DNA of 64,000 nucleotides from UBA830 sp038146925 (lineage in GTDB: Bacteria; Pseudomonadota; Alphaproteobacteria; MPNO01; UBA830). Under the pieces are notes generated by a model. That model did not search any database and was not told the DNA's origin. It saw nothing but the letters and a program-made list of their open reading frames with translations. Below, piece after piece: positions 35,650 to 44,072 of the stretch. The stretch lies in NCBI GenBank assembly GCA_038146925.1, contig JAYQSP010000005.1, positions 1-64,000 on the forward strand, read 5' to 3'. Each line of letters opens with the position of its first letter. The stretch's first letter is position 1. The translations under genes and the position numbers were made by a program.

Positions 35650-36623
35650 CGACGCTTTCCGCCAGAACAACCGACCGCAGCGCCATACCGGTCATCGATA
35701 TAACGCCCCTGCGCGATGGATCCGATCCGCAATCGGTCGCACGCGCGTTGCACGCGGCGAGCCAGACACTAGGTTTTATTTATGTCAGTGGCCATGGCAT
35801 TCCGGCAGACGTGATCGATGCCGCGTACCAGTCCGCGCTTGCATTTTTTCGCCGGTCATCCATGGAAAAGGATACCGTACGCGTCTCCGCGAAACATCGT
35901 GGCTGGATCGGTCCCGGCGGCGCACGTATGTACGAAACCGCGCGCGCCGATCTGAAAGAAAGCTTCGTGTGGGGGTATCAGGATGGCGCCGGCCGAACGC
36001 CGGACGACCACCCATTACGCGGTCCGAACCGCTGGCCGGATTTCGATCCGGAAATGCAACGCCGGGCCATGGCCTATTTCGACCGCGCGCACCATGTCGC
36101 TCATCATCTGATGCGTGGATTTGCGCTCGGACTCGATCTTGATGAAAATTTCTTCCTTCGCAGTACGTCGCGCCCGCTCAGCCGCGCGTCCTACGTCTAC
36201 TATCCGCCGCAACCCGCGGATGCGGGGCACGATGCCTTTGGGGTCGGCCCGCACACGGATTTCGGCGTGCTGACCGTCCTGTGCCAGGATTCTGTCGGCG
36301 GCTTGCAGATCGAAGACGCCCATGGCGACTGGATCGAGGCGCCACCGATCGACGGAACGCTTATCGTCAATGTCGCCGATCTTCTGTCGCGCTGGACCGA
36401 CGGTGCCTATCGCTCCACGCCGCACCGGGTGATCAACAGTTCGGGCCGCGAACGTGTGTCGCTGGTGCTCGCCTACGATCCCGACCCGGATACAATGATC
36501 GACGCCCGGGACGTGTTCGGTGCCCATCATGCCACCGCGCCGGAACCGATCACCTGCGGCGATTATCTGGTGTGGCGTTTCCGAAAAGCCTTCGACTACC
36601 GGAAAGAGGACGCCGTGACATGA
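35646..36623 (+). CDS. Isopenicillin-N-synthase-like Fe(II)/2OG oxygenase
   Basis: A 325-residue cytoplasmic non-heme iron oxygenase. The N-terminal DIOX_N region (IPVIDITPLRDGSDPQSVAR, then GFIYVSGHGIP) is followed by the jelly-roll core. The iron triad is visible: HTD in GPHTDFGVLTVLCQD and the distal His in STPHRVINSSGRERVSLV, where RVS carries the 2OG-binding arginine and serine. It overlaps both neighbours by 4 bases in a three-gene operon with a CMD-like and a NicX/aminopeptidase-like protein. Substrate unknown. Confidence 0.88.
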   Translation: MTTLSARTTDRSAIPVIDITPLRDGSDPQSVARALHAASQTLGFIYVSGHGIPADVIDAAYQSALAFFRRSSMEKDTVRVSAKHRGWIGPGGARMYETARADLKESFVWGYQDGAGRTPDDHPLRGPNRWPDFDPEMQRRAMAYFDRAHHVAHHLMRGFALGLDLDENFFLRSTSRPLSRASYVYYPPQPADAGHDAFGVGPHTDFGVLTVLCQDSVGGLQIEDAHGDWIEAPPIDGTLIVNVADLLSRWTDGAYRSTPHRVINSSGRERVSLVLAYDPDPDTMIDARDVFGAHHATAPEPITCGDYLVWRFRKAFDYRKEDAVT

Positions 36624-37705
36624 CTGTTTCGCCCGATCTTGCCGCCGGCTGCCGCAATATGCTGATCAATTGCGCCGCTCTCGAGGCGGGCGACCGCGTA
36701 CTGATCGTGCAGGAAGACGCCGCACTTGGCTGGTACGACACGGAGATGGCGGGCGCTGTTGCCGAGATGGCGCGTGACCTGGGTGCAAGCGTGACGACCC
36801 TCGTTGTGCAGGGTCCGGAGGTCGAGGCGGAAGCGTTGCGGGTCGACGAAGCAAGCGCCGATCACGACTGCATTATCTACCTCGCCCGGCTTGGTGACAT
36901 GGGCCGGTTCGAAGCATCCACCGACGGGAAGACCCGCGTGATGTCCTATGCCCGGAATGCCCGCATGCTGGCGTCGCGATATGGGACAACGGAACACCAG
37001 GCCTTTCTGGACCTGAAAGAAGCGATCAACGACGTGTTGCTCGGCGCCGAACGGATCGCTGTGACCTGCCCGCTGGGGACCGATTTGTCCGGCAACGTCG
37101 GAGAGAACGTGCGTGAAGATTCGACAGACGTGTCCGTGCGGCGGTTTCCCATGGGGGTGCCGCAGGCGGTCCTGGCGCAGAATTTTTCCGGCCGCGTGGC
37201 GCTAGCGCGCTACCTGACGCCGACCGGGTCGCAACCGTACGAACCCGCGGCGCTGGCCATCGGCGAGCCGGTATTTGCGTTGGTTGAGAACGGCCGTATT
37301 GCCGGATTTGATGGCGATGCCGAAACCATTGAGAAGGTGCGCGCCCACTACAAATTTGTGTCGGATAAATTCAGTATCGATCCGGATGCGATACATTCCT
37401 GGCATGCTGGCATCCATCCCGCCTGCGCTTACGAAGGCGACGCCGCGCGCGACCCGGATCATTGGTCCAATACGGTATTCACCAATCCCCGCTTTCTGCA
37501 TCTGCATACCTGCGGCGCCTATCCGCCGGGAGAAATATGCTGGATGGTGCTGGATCACACGGTCGAGGTCGACGGTGTGAATCTCTGGGAGCGGGGCCGT
37601 CTCCTTACAGACACGTTTTACGGTATAGCCGGCTGTCTGGAAAAATGGCCGGTCCTGAAAGACCTGTTTGCGGCGCCCTCCGACAGAATCGGGATCGCCG
37701 CCTGA
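36620..37705 (+). CDS. NicX/leucyl-aminopeptidase-T-like metalloprotein
   Basis: A 361-residue protein resembling the group that holds 2,5-dihydroxypyridine dioxygenase (NicX) and M29-like aminopeptidases. It has an N-terminal Rossmann-like part (LEAGDRVLIVQEDAALGWYD), TCPLGTDLSGNVG in the middle, and a C-terminal part with likely metal ligands in HSWHAGIHPAC and LHLHTCG. It starts at ATG 36620, overlapping the oxygenase stop; the longer open frame upstream is a shadow of that gene. With the oxygenase and CMD-like protein it may form a ring-cleavage or side-chain catabolic route. The choice between dioxygenase and peptidase is open. Confidence 0.7.
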   Translation: MTVSPDLAAGCRNMLINCAALEAGDRVLIVQEDAALGWYDTEMAGAVAEMARDLGASVTTLVVQGPEVEAEALRVDEASADHDCIIYLARLGDMGRFEASTDGKTRVMSYARNARMLASRYGTTEHQAFLDLKEAINDVLLGAERIAVTCPLGTDLSGNVGENVREDSTDVSVRRFPMGVPQAVLAQNFSGRVALARYLTPTGSQPYEPAALAIGEPVFALVENGRIAGFDGDAETIEKVRAHYKFVSDKFSIDPDAIHSWHAGIHPACAYEGDAARDPDHWSNTVFTNPRFLHLHTCGAYPPGEICWMVLDHTVEVDGVNLWERGRLLTDTFYGIAGCLEKWPVLKDLFAAPSDRIGIAA

Positions 37706-37853
37706 TCCGGACAAACCCCGGTCACGCGCCAAACACTCTCCGATTGCAAAAATTTGTGTCCAACGGGATGCATTGAATCCTCGTTCCTCTATGATCGCAT
37801 TATTCAACGCGCCGGCAGGAGCGCCGGTACTTCATAGAAAAAGGAGCCACCTA

Positions 37854-38726
37854 ATGAAACTTCGTCACCTCGTCGCCGCCGTGGCCGTTCTTGCGGTACC
37901 GACGTTTATGGCGTCGCAGGCTGTTGCCGCCGATAAATTCGTATTCACCGCGATCCCCGACCAGGACGAAAGCCAGCTGCGCAAACGCTTCGACAAAGTG
38001 GCTAAATACCTCTCATCGACGCTGTCCATGGAAGTCGAATACGTTCCGGTGAAGTCCTATGCGGCCGCGGTCACTGCTTTCCGTAACAACCAGGTTCAGC
38101 TGGCATGGTTCGGCGGTTTATCGGGCGTCCGCGCCAGGGGGCTGGTTGAGGGGTCTACGGCAATCGCGCAGGGCAAGGCCGATCCCAATTTCGAAACCTA
38201 TTTTATCGCCAACGCCAGCACCGGACTGACTCTTTCAAAGGAGTTGCCGAGAGAAATCGCCGGTAAAACATTCACCTTCGGCTCCAAGGGCTCAACGTCC
38301 GGACGCCTGATGCCCGAATATCATATCCGAAAATTTTTCAAGAAAACGCCGCAGGAAGTTTTCAGCCGCGTCGGCTTCAGCGGCAACCATTCGCGGACTG
38401 TCGCGCTGGTTCAGTCCGGCGCGTACGAAGTCGGGGCGACCAATTTCAAGGTGTGGAAGAAAGGGATCGCCGACGGAAGCATTGACCCCAAGAAAGTCCG
38501 CGTCATCTGGAAAACCCCCGGCTACCCGGATTACAACTGGTCCATCCGGGGCGATGTCGATAACAAGTTCGGTCCGGGTTTCATCAAAAAAGTTCAATCG
38601 GCACTTCTGTCGATGAACGATCCGGATCTGCTGAAATCGTTTCCGAGAGAAGGATTTATTCCGGCATCCAATTCCGATTACGCGCCGATCAAGGACACGG
38701 CAAAAGAGATCGGACTGATCGACTGA
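37854..38726 (+). CDS. PhnD-type substrate-binding protein, selenium-linked ABC transporter
   Basis: A periplasmic binding protein of 290 residues with a signal peptide (about 1-26, AVAADK). It has the PhnD/SsuA/transferrin-like fold: VFTAIPDQDESQLRKRFDKV at the N-terminus, VQLAWFGGLSGVRAR, FTFGSKGSTSGRLMPEYHIR and VALVQSGAYEVGATNF. The GSTSGRLMP segment is the usual anion-binding loop of PhnD proteins. It begins after a strong aaaggagc ribosome binding site. Its stop overlaps the next start by one base in a four-gene operon ending in a SelD fusion. No phosphonate catabolic genes are near, so the ligand is more likely a selenium (or other oxyanion) compound than a phosphonate; this is inference from context. 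Confidence 0.85.
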   Translation: MKLRHLVAAVAVLAVPTFMASQAVAADKFVFTAIPDQDESQLRKRFDKVAKYLSSTLSMEVEYVPVKSYAAAVTAFRNNQVQLAWFGGLSGVRARGLVEGSTAIAQGKADPNFETYFIANASTGLTLSKELPREIAGKTFTFGSKGSTSGRLMPEYHIRKFFKKTPQEVFSRVGFSGNHSRTVALVQSGAYEVGATNFKVWKKGIADGSIDPKKVRVIWKTPGYPDYNWSIRGDVDNKFGPGFIKKVQSALLSMNDPDLLKSFPREGFIPASNSDYAPIKDTAKEIGLID

Positions 38727-39400
38727 TGCCGTTGCTGGAACTCCGCGATGAATCGGCGGGCTATGACGGTAAGTCGATCCTTCGCGAAGTCTCCATCGAC
38801 ATAGAGGCCGGCGAACGCATTGCGCTCGTCGGCGAGAGCGGAGCAGGGAAATCCACCCTGCTCCGCCTGTTGTACAGTCGGCTCGGCGACGCCGCTGCGC
38901 TGATGCCGCAGGATTCGGCGCTGGTTCAGGCGCTGACGGTTTTTCACAACGTCTACATGGGCCGGCTGCACAAACGGTCGGTGTGGCGGAACCTGCGCAA
39001 TCTGGTATTGCCAGCGGCAGCGGACGTTGAAGAGGTGCGCAAGGTTCTCGCGCCGCTCCGTCTGGAAGAAAAGATGTTTGCCAATGTCGGCCAGTTGTCG
39101 GGCGGCCAGTATCAGCGCACGGCGCTGGCGCGCGCGTTGTATCATCCCGGTCGCGTTATCGTGGCGGACGAGCCGGTGTCGTCGGTCGACGAACACCAGG
39201 CGCGAGAGATTCTGGCGACCATGAACGGCGAAAAGGAAACCGTGCTGCTGGCCATGCACGACCGCGCGCTGGCGTTGGAATTCGCAGACCGTATCGTCGG
39301 CATTCGCGACGGCCGCATCGTCATGGATACTCCCTCGGCGGGTATGACGCCCGATGATCTGGATGAATTGTACCTATCGGAAGGTGCGGTCGCGGCATGA
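38726..39400 (+). CDS. ABC transporter ATPase (PhnC-like)
   Basis: The cytoplasmic ATP-hydrolysing subunit of the PhnD-type importer, 224 residues. Walker A GESGAGKST, Q-loop MPQDSALV, signature LSGGQYQRTALARAL, Walker B VIVADEPVSSVDE and H-loop LLAMHDRAL are all present. Its start overlaps the binding-protein stop by 1 base and its stop overlaps the permease start by 4 bases, showing tight coupling. Confidence 0.92.
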   Translation: MPLLELRDESAGYDGKSILREVSIDIEAGERIALVGESGAGKSTLLRLLYSRLGDAAALMPQDSALVQALTVFHNVYMGRLHKRSVWRNLRNLVLPAAADVEEVRKVLAPLRLEEKMFANVGQLSGGQYQRTALARALYHPGRVIVADEPVSSVDEHQAREILATMNGEKETVLLAMHDRALALEFADRIVGIRDGRIVMDTPSAGMTPDDLDELYLSEGAVAA

Positions 39401-40884
39401 TCCTGCGGCGGGATTCTTCGCCGCTGGGGCGCGCGACATCCGGTTTTCTGCTGGTCGCGTTCGTGTGCCTGATCTTTGCCGACATCGCGATATCGACGGG
39501 CGATCCGTGGCGCGAATTCGGCTTGCTGCTGACGGGGATCGTCACCCCCGATTTCTATCAGACCGACAGCCTGGCGCTCGCCATTGCCTATACGTTGGCA
39601 TTCGCGTTGCTGGGTGTGGCATTTGCGAACGTTATCGGGTTCGGGCTCGCGCTGATATTTCACTATCGCATCGTTCGGGTCGGTTGCGCCTTTATCCGTG
39701 CCATTCACGAGCTGTTCTGGGCGTTGATCTTCCTGCAGATGTTCGGGCTGTCGCCGCTCACCGGCGTACTGGCCATCACAATTCCGTATGCCGGCATCAT
39801 CGCCAAGGTTTACGCCGAAATTCTGGAGGAAGCCGATCAACGGCCCCTCAGCGCGGTACCGGTGGGGGCGGGGCGGGCATCGACGTTCCTGTTCGTGCGC
39901 CTGCCGGATGCCTGGGCGCATTTCCGCACCTATTCCATGTACCGGCTGGAATGCGGTCTGCGGTCGAGCGCCGTGCTCGGTTTCATCGGGTTGCCGACAC
40001 TGGGTTTTCATTTGGAAACCGCGTTCAAGGAAGGCCTGTATTCGGAGGTCTCCGCCCTGTTGATCCTGTTCTATCTGATCATCGCCACCATGCGGGTGTG
40101 GATGAAGAAGCCGCTGCTGCCGGTCTATCTGATCGGCGCGGCCGCGATCCTTCCCTGGGGTGTGGCGTTTTCCTGGTCCCATATTGGCCGGTTCCTGACC
40201 GAAGACATCATCCCCTATCCGATCCGCGCCGGCGGCGACAACATGATGGCGGCGCTTGGCGACTGGGTGTCGATGCTGATGGTGGATCAGATATGGCCCG
40301 GCACCATCGCGACCGTCCAGCTGACCATGATCGCCCTTGTCGCGACCGGCTTCCTGACGATGGCGTTTTTTCCGTTGATCTCTCCGTTGCTGTTAGGCCG
40401 GGCGGCGCGTACTGGCGGACATGTTTTTCTGGTCGTCGTACGATCGACGCCCGAATACATCCTCGCCTTCGTGCTGCTGAATTTGTGGGGGCCGTCGATG
40501 CTGCCGGCGATCGTCGCGCTCAGCCTGCACAACGCGGCGATCATCGGTCACCTGATCGGCCGTTTTACGGAAACGCTGCAGCTCCGCCTCGACGCGGTCA
40601 GAGGGGTGAACCGGTATTTCTACGAGGTGGTGCCCCGCATTTACCGGCCAATGCTGGCATTGCTGTTCTATCGCTGGGAAATCATCATGCGCGAAACCGC
40701 GATCCTCGGCATTCTCGGGATTGCAACATTGGGGTTTTATGTGGATAGCGCCTTTGCGGATCTGCGTTTCGACCGCGCGCTGTTCCTGATCCTGATTACC
40801 GCCATGCTCAATATCTGCGTCGATGCGATTTCCCGGACGATAAGAAACCGGTTACGTCTCCAGACAACGCTCGAGGAACGATGA
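39397..40884 (+). CDS. ABC transporter permease with two fused PhnE-like domains
   Basis: An inner-membrane permease of 495 residues, about twice the size of a single PhnE, with some 10-12 hydrophobic helices. Two permease units are visible: residues ~60-235 (IPYAGIIAKVYAEILEEADQ as coupling loop) and ~300-485 (LHNAAIIGHLIGRFTETLQL as the second). Both end in similar segments (LGFIGLPTLGFHLETAF; LGILGIATLGFYVDSAF), which supports internal duplication. It lies between the ATPase (4-base overlap) and the SelD fusion (4 bases apart). Confidence 0.87.
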   Translation: MILRRDSSPLGRATSGFLLVAFVCLIFADIAISTGDPWREFGLLLTGIVTPDFYQTDSLALAIAYTLAFALLGVAFANVIGFGLALIFHYRIVRVGCAFIRAIHELFWALIFLQMFGLSPLTGVLAITIPYAGIIAKVYAEILEEADQRPLSAVPVGAGRASTFLFVRLPDAWAHFRTYSMYRLECGLRSSAVLGFIGLPTLGFHLETAFKEGLYSEVSALLILFYLIIATMRVWMKKPLLPVYLIGAAAILPWGVAFSWSHIGRFLTEDIIPYPIRAGGDNMMAALGDWVSMLMVDQIWPGTIATVQLTMIALVATGFLTMAFFPLISPLLLGRAARTGGHVFLVVVRSTPEYILAFVLLNLWGPSMLPAIVALSLHNAAIIGHLIGRFTETLQLRLDAVRGVNRYFYEVVPRIYRPMLALLFYRWEIIMRETAILGILGIATLGFYVDSAFADLRFDRALFLILITAMLNICVDAISRTIRNRLRLQTTLEER

Positions 40885-40888
40885 AAAG

Positions 40889-43156
40889 ATGAAGACCTCT
40901 GAGACCCCTATCGTGAAAGACCTTGTCCTTGTCGGAGGAGGGCACAGTCATGTGGCGGTACTGAAGCGGTTCGGGATGAAACCGGTGCCGGGGGTGCGGT
41001 TGACGCTGATCTGCCGCGACGCGCACACGCCCTATTCGGGCATGCTGCCGGGCTATGTCGCTGGACACTATGATTACGACGAGGCGCATATCGATCTCGG
41101 CGCCTTGGCCCGCTTCGCCAATGCGCGGTTCTATCATTCCGCCGTCACTGGCCTAGACCTCAGTGGAAAACGGGTCCTCTGCGACAACCGTCCGCCGGTG
41201 CCGTTCGAACTGCTCTCGATCAATACGGGATCGACGCCCAATACGTCGCTGGTGCAGGGTGCGACCAGCAACGTCGTGCCGGTCAAACCGATCAATAATT
41301 TTCTCGACCGGTGGGAAGCGCTAAGCGCTCGGGCGATGTCGCAGGAAGGACCGGTGCGCATTGCCGTTGTCGGCGCCGGCGCGGGCGGTGTGGAAATTCT
41401 GCTGGCGATCCAACATAGGCTGGGCCGGCTGCGGGCGGCGGCGGGTAAACCGGCGGATAACATCGAATTCCATCTGTTCAGCGGCACCGAGCACATTCTG
41501 CCGACCCACAACGCGAAGGTCCGCGCCACCTTCCTGAAGACGCTGCAGCACCGGAATGTGGTGCTCCATCTCGGCGAGCCGGTTACGCAGGTGGAGCCCG
41601 GCATTCTGAGAACCGGCGCGGGAGACGCTATCGCCGCCGACGAAATTCTCTGGGTCACGGCAGCCGGCGCACCTGACTGGCCGGCAAAGGCGGGACTCGA
41701 TACCGACGCAGGCGGGTTCATCAAAGTGACCGATACTCTGCAATCGACATCGCACCCCGATGTCTACGCCGCCGGCGATGTCGCAGCCATGGTCAATCAC
41801 CCGAGGCCAAAATCCGGCGTGTTCGCCGTGCGCCAGGGCAAACCGCTGGCGCGCAATCTGCGCCGGGCGCTGCTTGGCAAGCAACCCACGGCGTTTCGGC
41901 TGCAGTCGAAATTCCTCAGCCTCATTTCAACCGGCGACAAATATGCCGTCGCTTCGCGCGGCGGCTGGTCGGTGAAGGGCAGGACGATCTGGACCTGGAA
42001 AGACTGGATCGACCGGCGGTTTATGGACAAGTTCAACGATCTGCCCGACATGGACGAACAAGAAGACACCGACCTGCCGGACGGGTTGGCCAGCGCCGAT
42101 GTCGTGAAGGAAATCTCCGCCATTGCCATGCGCTGCGGCGGATGCGGCGCAAAGGTCGGCGCCACCGTCCTGTCGCGCGCGCTGAATTCGCTGACGCCCG
42201 CACCGCGCGACGACGTGCTGATCGGCCTGCATGAACCGGACGATGCGGCAGTGGTCGAAGTGCCGCCCGGCAAGGTGATCGTGCACACGGTCGATTACTT
42301 CCGCGCCATGGTCGACGATCCGTATATTTTCGGAAAGATCGCGGCCAATCACAGCCTTGGGGATATTTTCGCCATGGGCGGCGATCCGCAGACCGCGCTG
42401 GCGGTCGCGACTGTGCCCTTCGGCATCGAATCTAAGGTAGAGGATACGCTGACCCAGATGATGACCGGCGCGATGGAGATCCTGAACGACACGAACTGCG
42501 CCCTGGTAGGCGGGCATACCAGCGAAGGGCCGGAACTGAGCCTCGGTTTCGCCGTCAACGGCCTGATCGACAGGAACAAGATCATGCGCAAGGGTGGCTT
42601 GAAGCCTGGCGACAAGCTGGTCGTTACCAAGCCGATCGGCACCGGCACTCTCTTTGCCGCCGACATGCGTCACAAGGCGAAGGGTCGCTGGATCGCGTCC
42701 GCGCTAGATCACATGGTGATGTCGAACCGGATGGGCGCCGAATGTCTGGTCGAGCACGGCAGCCGTGCGGCCACCGATATCACCGGCTTCGGGTTGCTGG
42801 GCCATCTGGTCGAAATGGTGCGTGCATCGGAGGTCGACGTGGTGCTGGACCTGAATTCCGTGCCGCTGATGGACGGGGCCGAGGATACTGCGAAGGCTGG
42901 AATCCTGTCGTCGCTACAGCCCCAGAACGTACGTTTGCGCCGCGCCGTGGCCAATCCGGAGGAAGCCGGCAACGATCCTCGCTATCCCCTGATCTACGAT
43001 CCGCAGACCGCCGGAGGTCTGCTCGCCAGCGTGCCGGCCGAAAACGCCGATGCCTGCGTCGCCAGGCTGATAGAACTTGGTTACGCGCGCACGATGATCG
43101 TGGGCGAAGTGCTGGAGCAGTCGGAGCGCCTGGAGCCGATTACGGTGCGGGTTTAG
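40889..43156 (+). CDS. selD: Fused NADH-dehydrogenase-like/selenophosphate synthase
   Basis: A 755-residue fusion. Residues ~10-370 are a FAD/NAD(P) pyridine nucleotide oxidoreductase of the NDH-2/sulfide-quinone-reductase-like group (LVLVGGGHSHVAVLKRFG, then VVGAGAGGVEILLAIQ and DVYAAGDVAAMVN). Residues ~405-755 are SelD, which makes selenophosphate from selenide and ATP. The catalytic loop reads MRCGGCGAKVG; the Cys matching E. coli Cys17 is kept (no UGA), while the next one (Cys19) is Ala. Later SelD motifs are present: HTVDYFRAMVDDPYIFGKIA, GGHTSEGPELSLGFAV and ATDITGFGLLGHL. The fused oxidoreductase may supply selenide. It is the last gene of the PhnDCE-type operon and lies next to senB and senA, where it can serve the SenC role. 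Confidence 0.93.
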   Translation: MKTSETPIVKDLVLVGGGHSHVAVLKRFGMKPVPGVRLTLICRDAHTPYSGMLPGYVAGHYDYDEAHIDLGALARFANARFYHSAVTGLDLSGKRVLCDNRPPVPFELLSINTGSTPNTSLVQGATSNVVPVKPINNFLDRWEALSARAMSQEGPVRIAVVGAGAGGVEILLAIQHRLGRLRAAAGKPADNIEFHLFSGTEHILPTHNAKVRATFLKTLQHRNVVLHLGEPVTQVEPGILRTGAGDAIAADEILWVTAAGAPDWPAKAGLDTDAGGFIKVTDTLQSTSHPDVYAAGDVAAMVNHPRPKSGVFAVRQGKPLARNLRRALLGKQPTAFRLQSKFLSLISTGDKYAVASRGGWSVKGRTIWTWKDWIDRRFMDKFNDLPDMDEQEDTDLPDGLASADVVKEISAIAMRCGGCGAKVGATVLSRALNSLTPAPRDDVLIGLHEPDDAAVVEVPPGKVIVHTVDYFRAMVDDPYIFGKIAANHSLGDIFAMGGDPQTALAVATVPFGIESKVEDTLTQMMTGAMEILNDTNCALVGGHTSEGPELSLGFAVNGLIDRNKIMRKGGLKPGDKLVVTKPIGTGTLFAADMRHKAKGRWIASALDHMVMSNRMGAECLVEHGSRAATDITGFGLLGHLVEMVRASEVDVVLDLNSVPLMDGAEDTAKAGILSSLQPQNVRLRRAVANPEEAGNDPRYPLIYDPQTAGGLLASVPAENADACVARLIELGYARTMIVGEVLEQSERLEPITVRV

Positions 43157-44070
43157 ACGCCCGCCTTCGGCAACAGCGCCGCGTATACCGTCTGGCAGAC
43201 CGGCGTCGGGACTCCGGCCTCGCGCCCCATGCGGACCACGGCGCCGGCCAGCCAAGGCAGTTCCAGCCGGTTGCCCGCTTTCAGGTCGTGATGCATCGAG
43301 GTGGTCATTTCGGCGGGTACGCCGTCGGCGAATTCGAGGCGCGTATCGCCGAAATCCGCCGGCAGGTCGATGCCGCGGGCGCGGCCGACGGCGGTGACTT
43401 CGCGGAAAACGCTATGCAGGAACTCCCGGCCTTCGGGGTCGCTGCGGATTGGACCGATGGTGGAATTCATCAGCGTGGTGGTCGAACTCATGCCGACTAG
43501 AAAGACGAATTTCTCCCATATGGTCCGATCGATATCTTGGCTTATCTCCGCGTCGATGCCGCCGGCGGTCATTGCCTCGTGAAGCGCCGTCAATCGTGCC
43601 GATCCGGATCCGTCCGGTTCTCCGATGACGATCCGCTGCATGGTGCCGATATGTTTGATGGTGCCCGGCTCGGATATCGAACTGGCGATAAACGCGACAC
43701 CGCCGATCAGCCGTTCTCGGCCGACGATGGGCGCCAGAATCTCGTCACCGTCGATCCCGTTCTGTAAAGACAGCACGGCCGTGTCGGGCCCCAGCATTGG
43801 GGCGACGATGCGGCCGGTTTCTTCCGTATCCCACAGCTTGACGCCCATGATGACGCAATCGACGGGGCCCACATCTGCCGGATTGTCGGTGGCTTTGGCA
43901 GGGTGAACGAGCGCGTCGCCCAGTTCGGCACTGTCGATCCGTAAACCGGTGTTTCGAATCGCGTCCAGATGCCGACCGCGGGCGATGAATGTGACGTCGG
44001 CGCCGGCCGCCGCCATGCGTCCGCCGAAATAGCCGCCGATTCCGCCGCTTCCCATCATGGCAATTCGCAT
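43153..44070 (-). CDS. Ketopantoate-reductase-like oxidoreductase
   Basis: A 305-residue NADPH-dependent reductase of the PanE/ApbA family. The Rossmann start MRIAMMGSGGIGGYFGGRMA is at the N-terminus, and the C-terminal helical domain has KFVFLVGMSSTTTLMNSTIG with the conserved Lys and Ser region, then NRLELPWLAGAVVRMG. ATG 44070 is preferred because the upstream extension overlaps senB. It starts two bases after the senB stop on the same strand, so it is likely co-transcribed with senB. It may make pantothenate or reduce another 2-oxo acid; PanE homologues are often multi-copy and of unknown substrate. The 3' end overlaps the convergent selD stop by 4 bases. Confidence 0.85.
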   Translation of the reverse strand: MRIAMMGSGGIGGYFGGRMAAAGADVTFIARGRHLDAIRNTGLRIDSAELGDALVHPAKATDNPADVGPVDCVIMGVKLWDTEETGRIVAPMLGPDTAVLSLQNGIDGDEILAPIVGRERLIGGVAFIASSISEPGTIKHIGTMQRIVIGEPDGSGSARLTALHEAMTAGGIDAEISQDIDRTIWEKFVFLVGMSSTTTLMNSTIGPIRSDPEGREFLHSVFREVTAVGRARGIDLPADFGDTRLEFADGVPAEMTTSMHHDLKAGNRLELPWLAGAVVRMGREAGVPTPVCQTVYAALLPKAGV

Positions 44071-44072
44071 AG

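Noticed and set aside
37854..40884. Phosphonate uptake operon
   Set aside because: No C-P lyase or phosphonatase genes are nearby, the permease is a double fusion, and the operon ends in SelD; selenium fits the context better.
40889..43156. Selenocysteine in SelD itself
   Set aside because: The position matching Cys17 is an ordinary Cys codon and there is no in-frame TGA in the gene.
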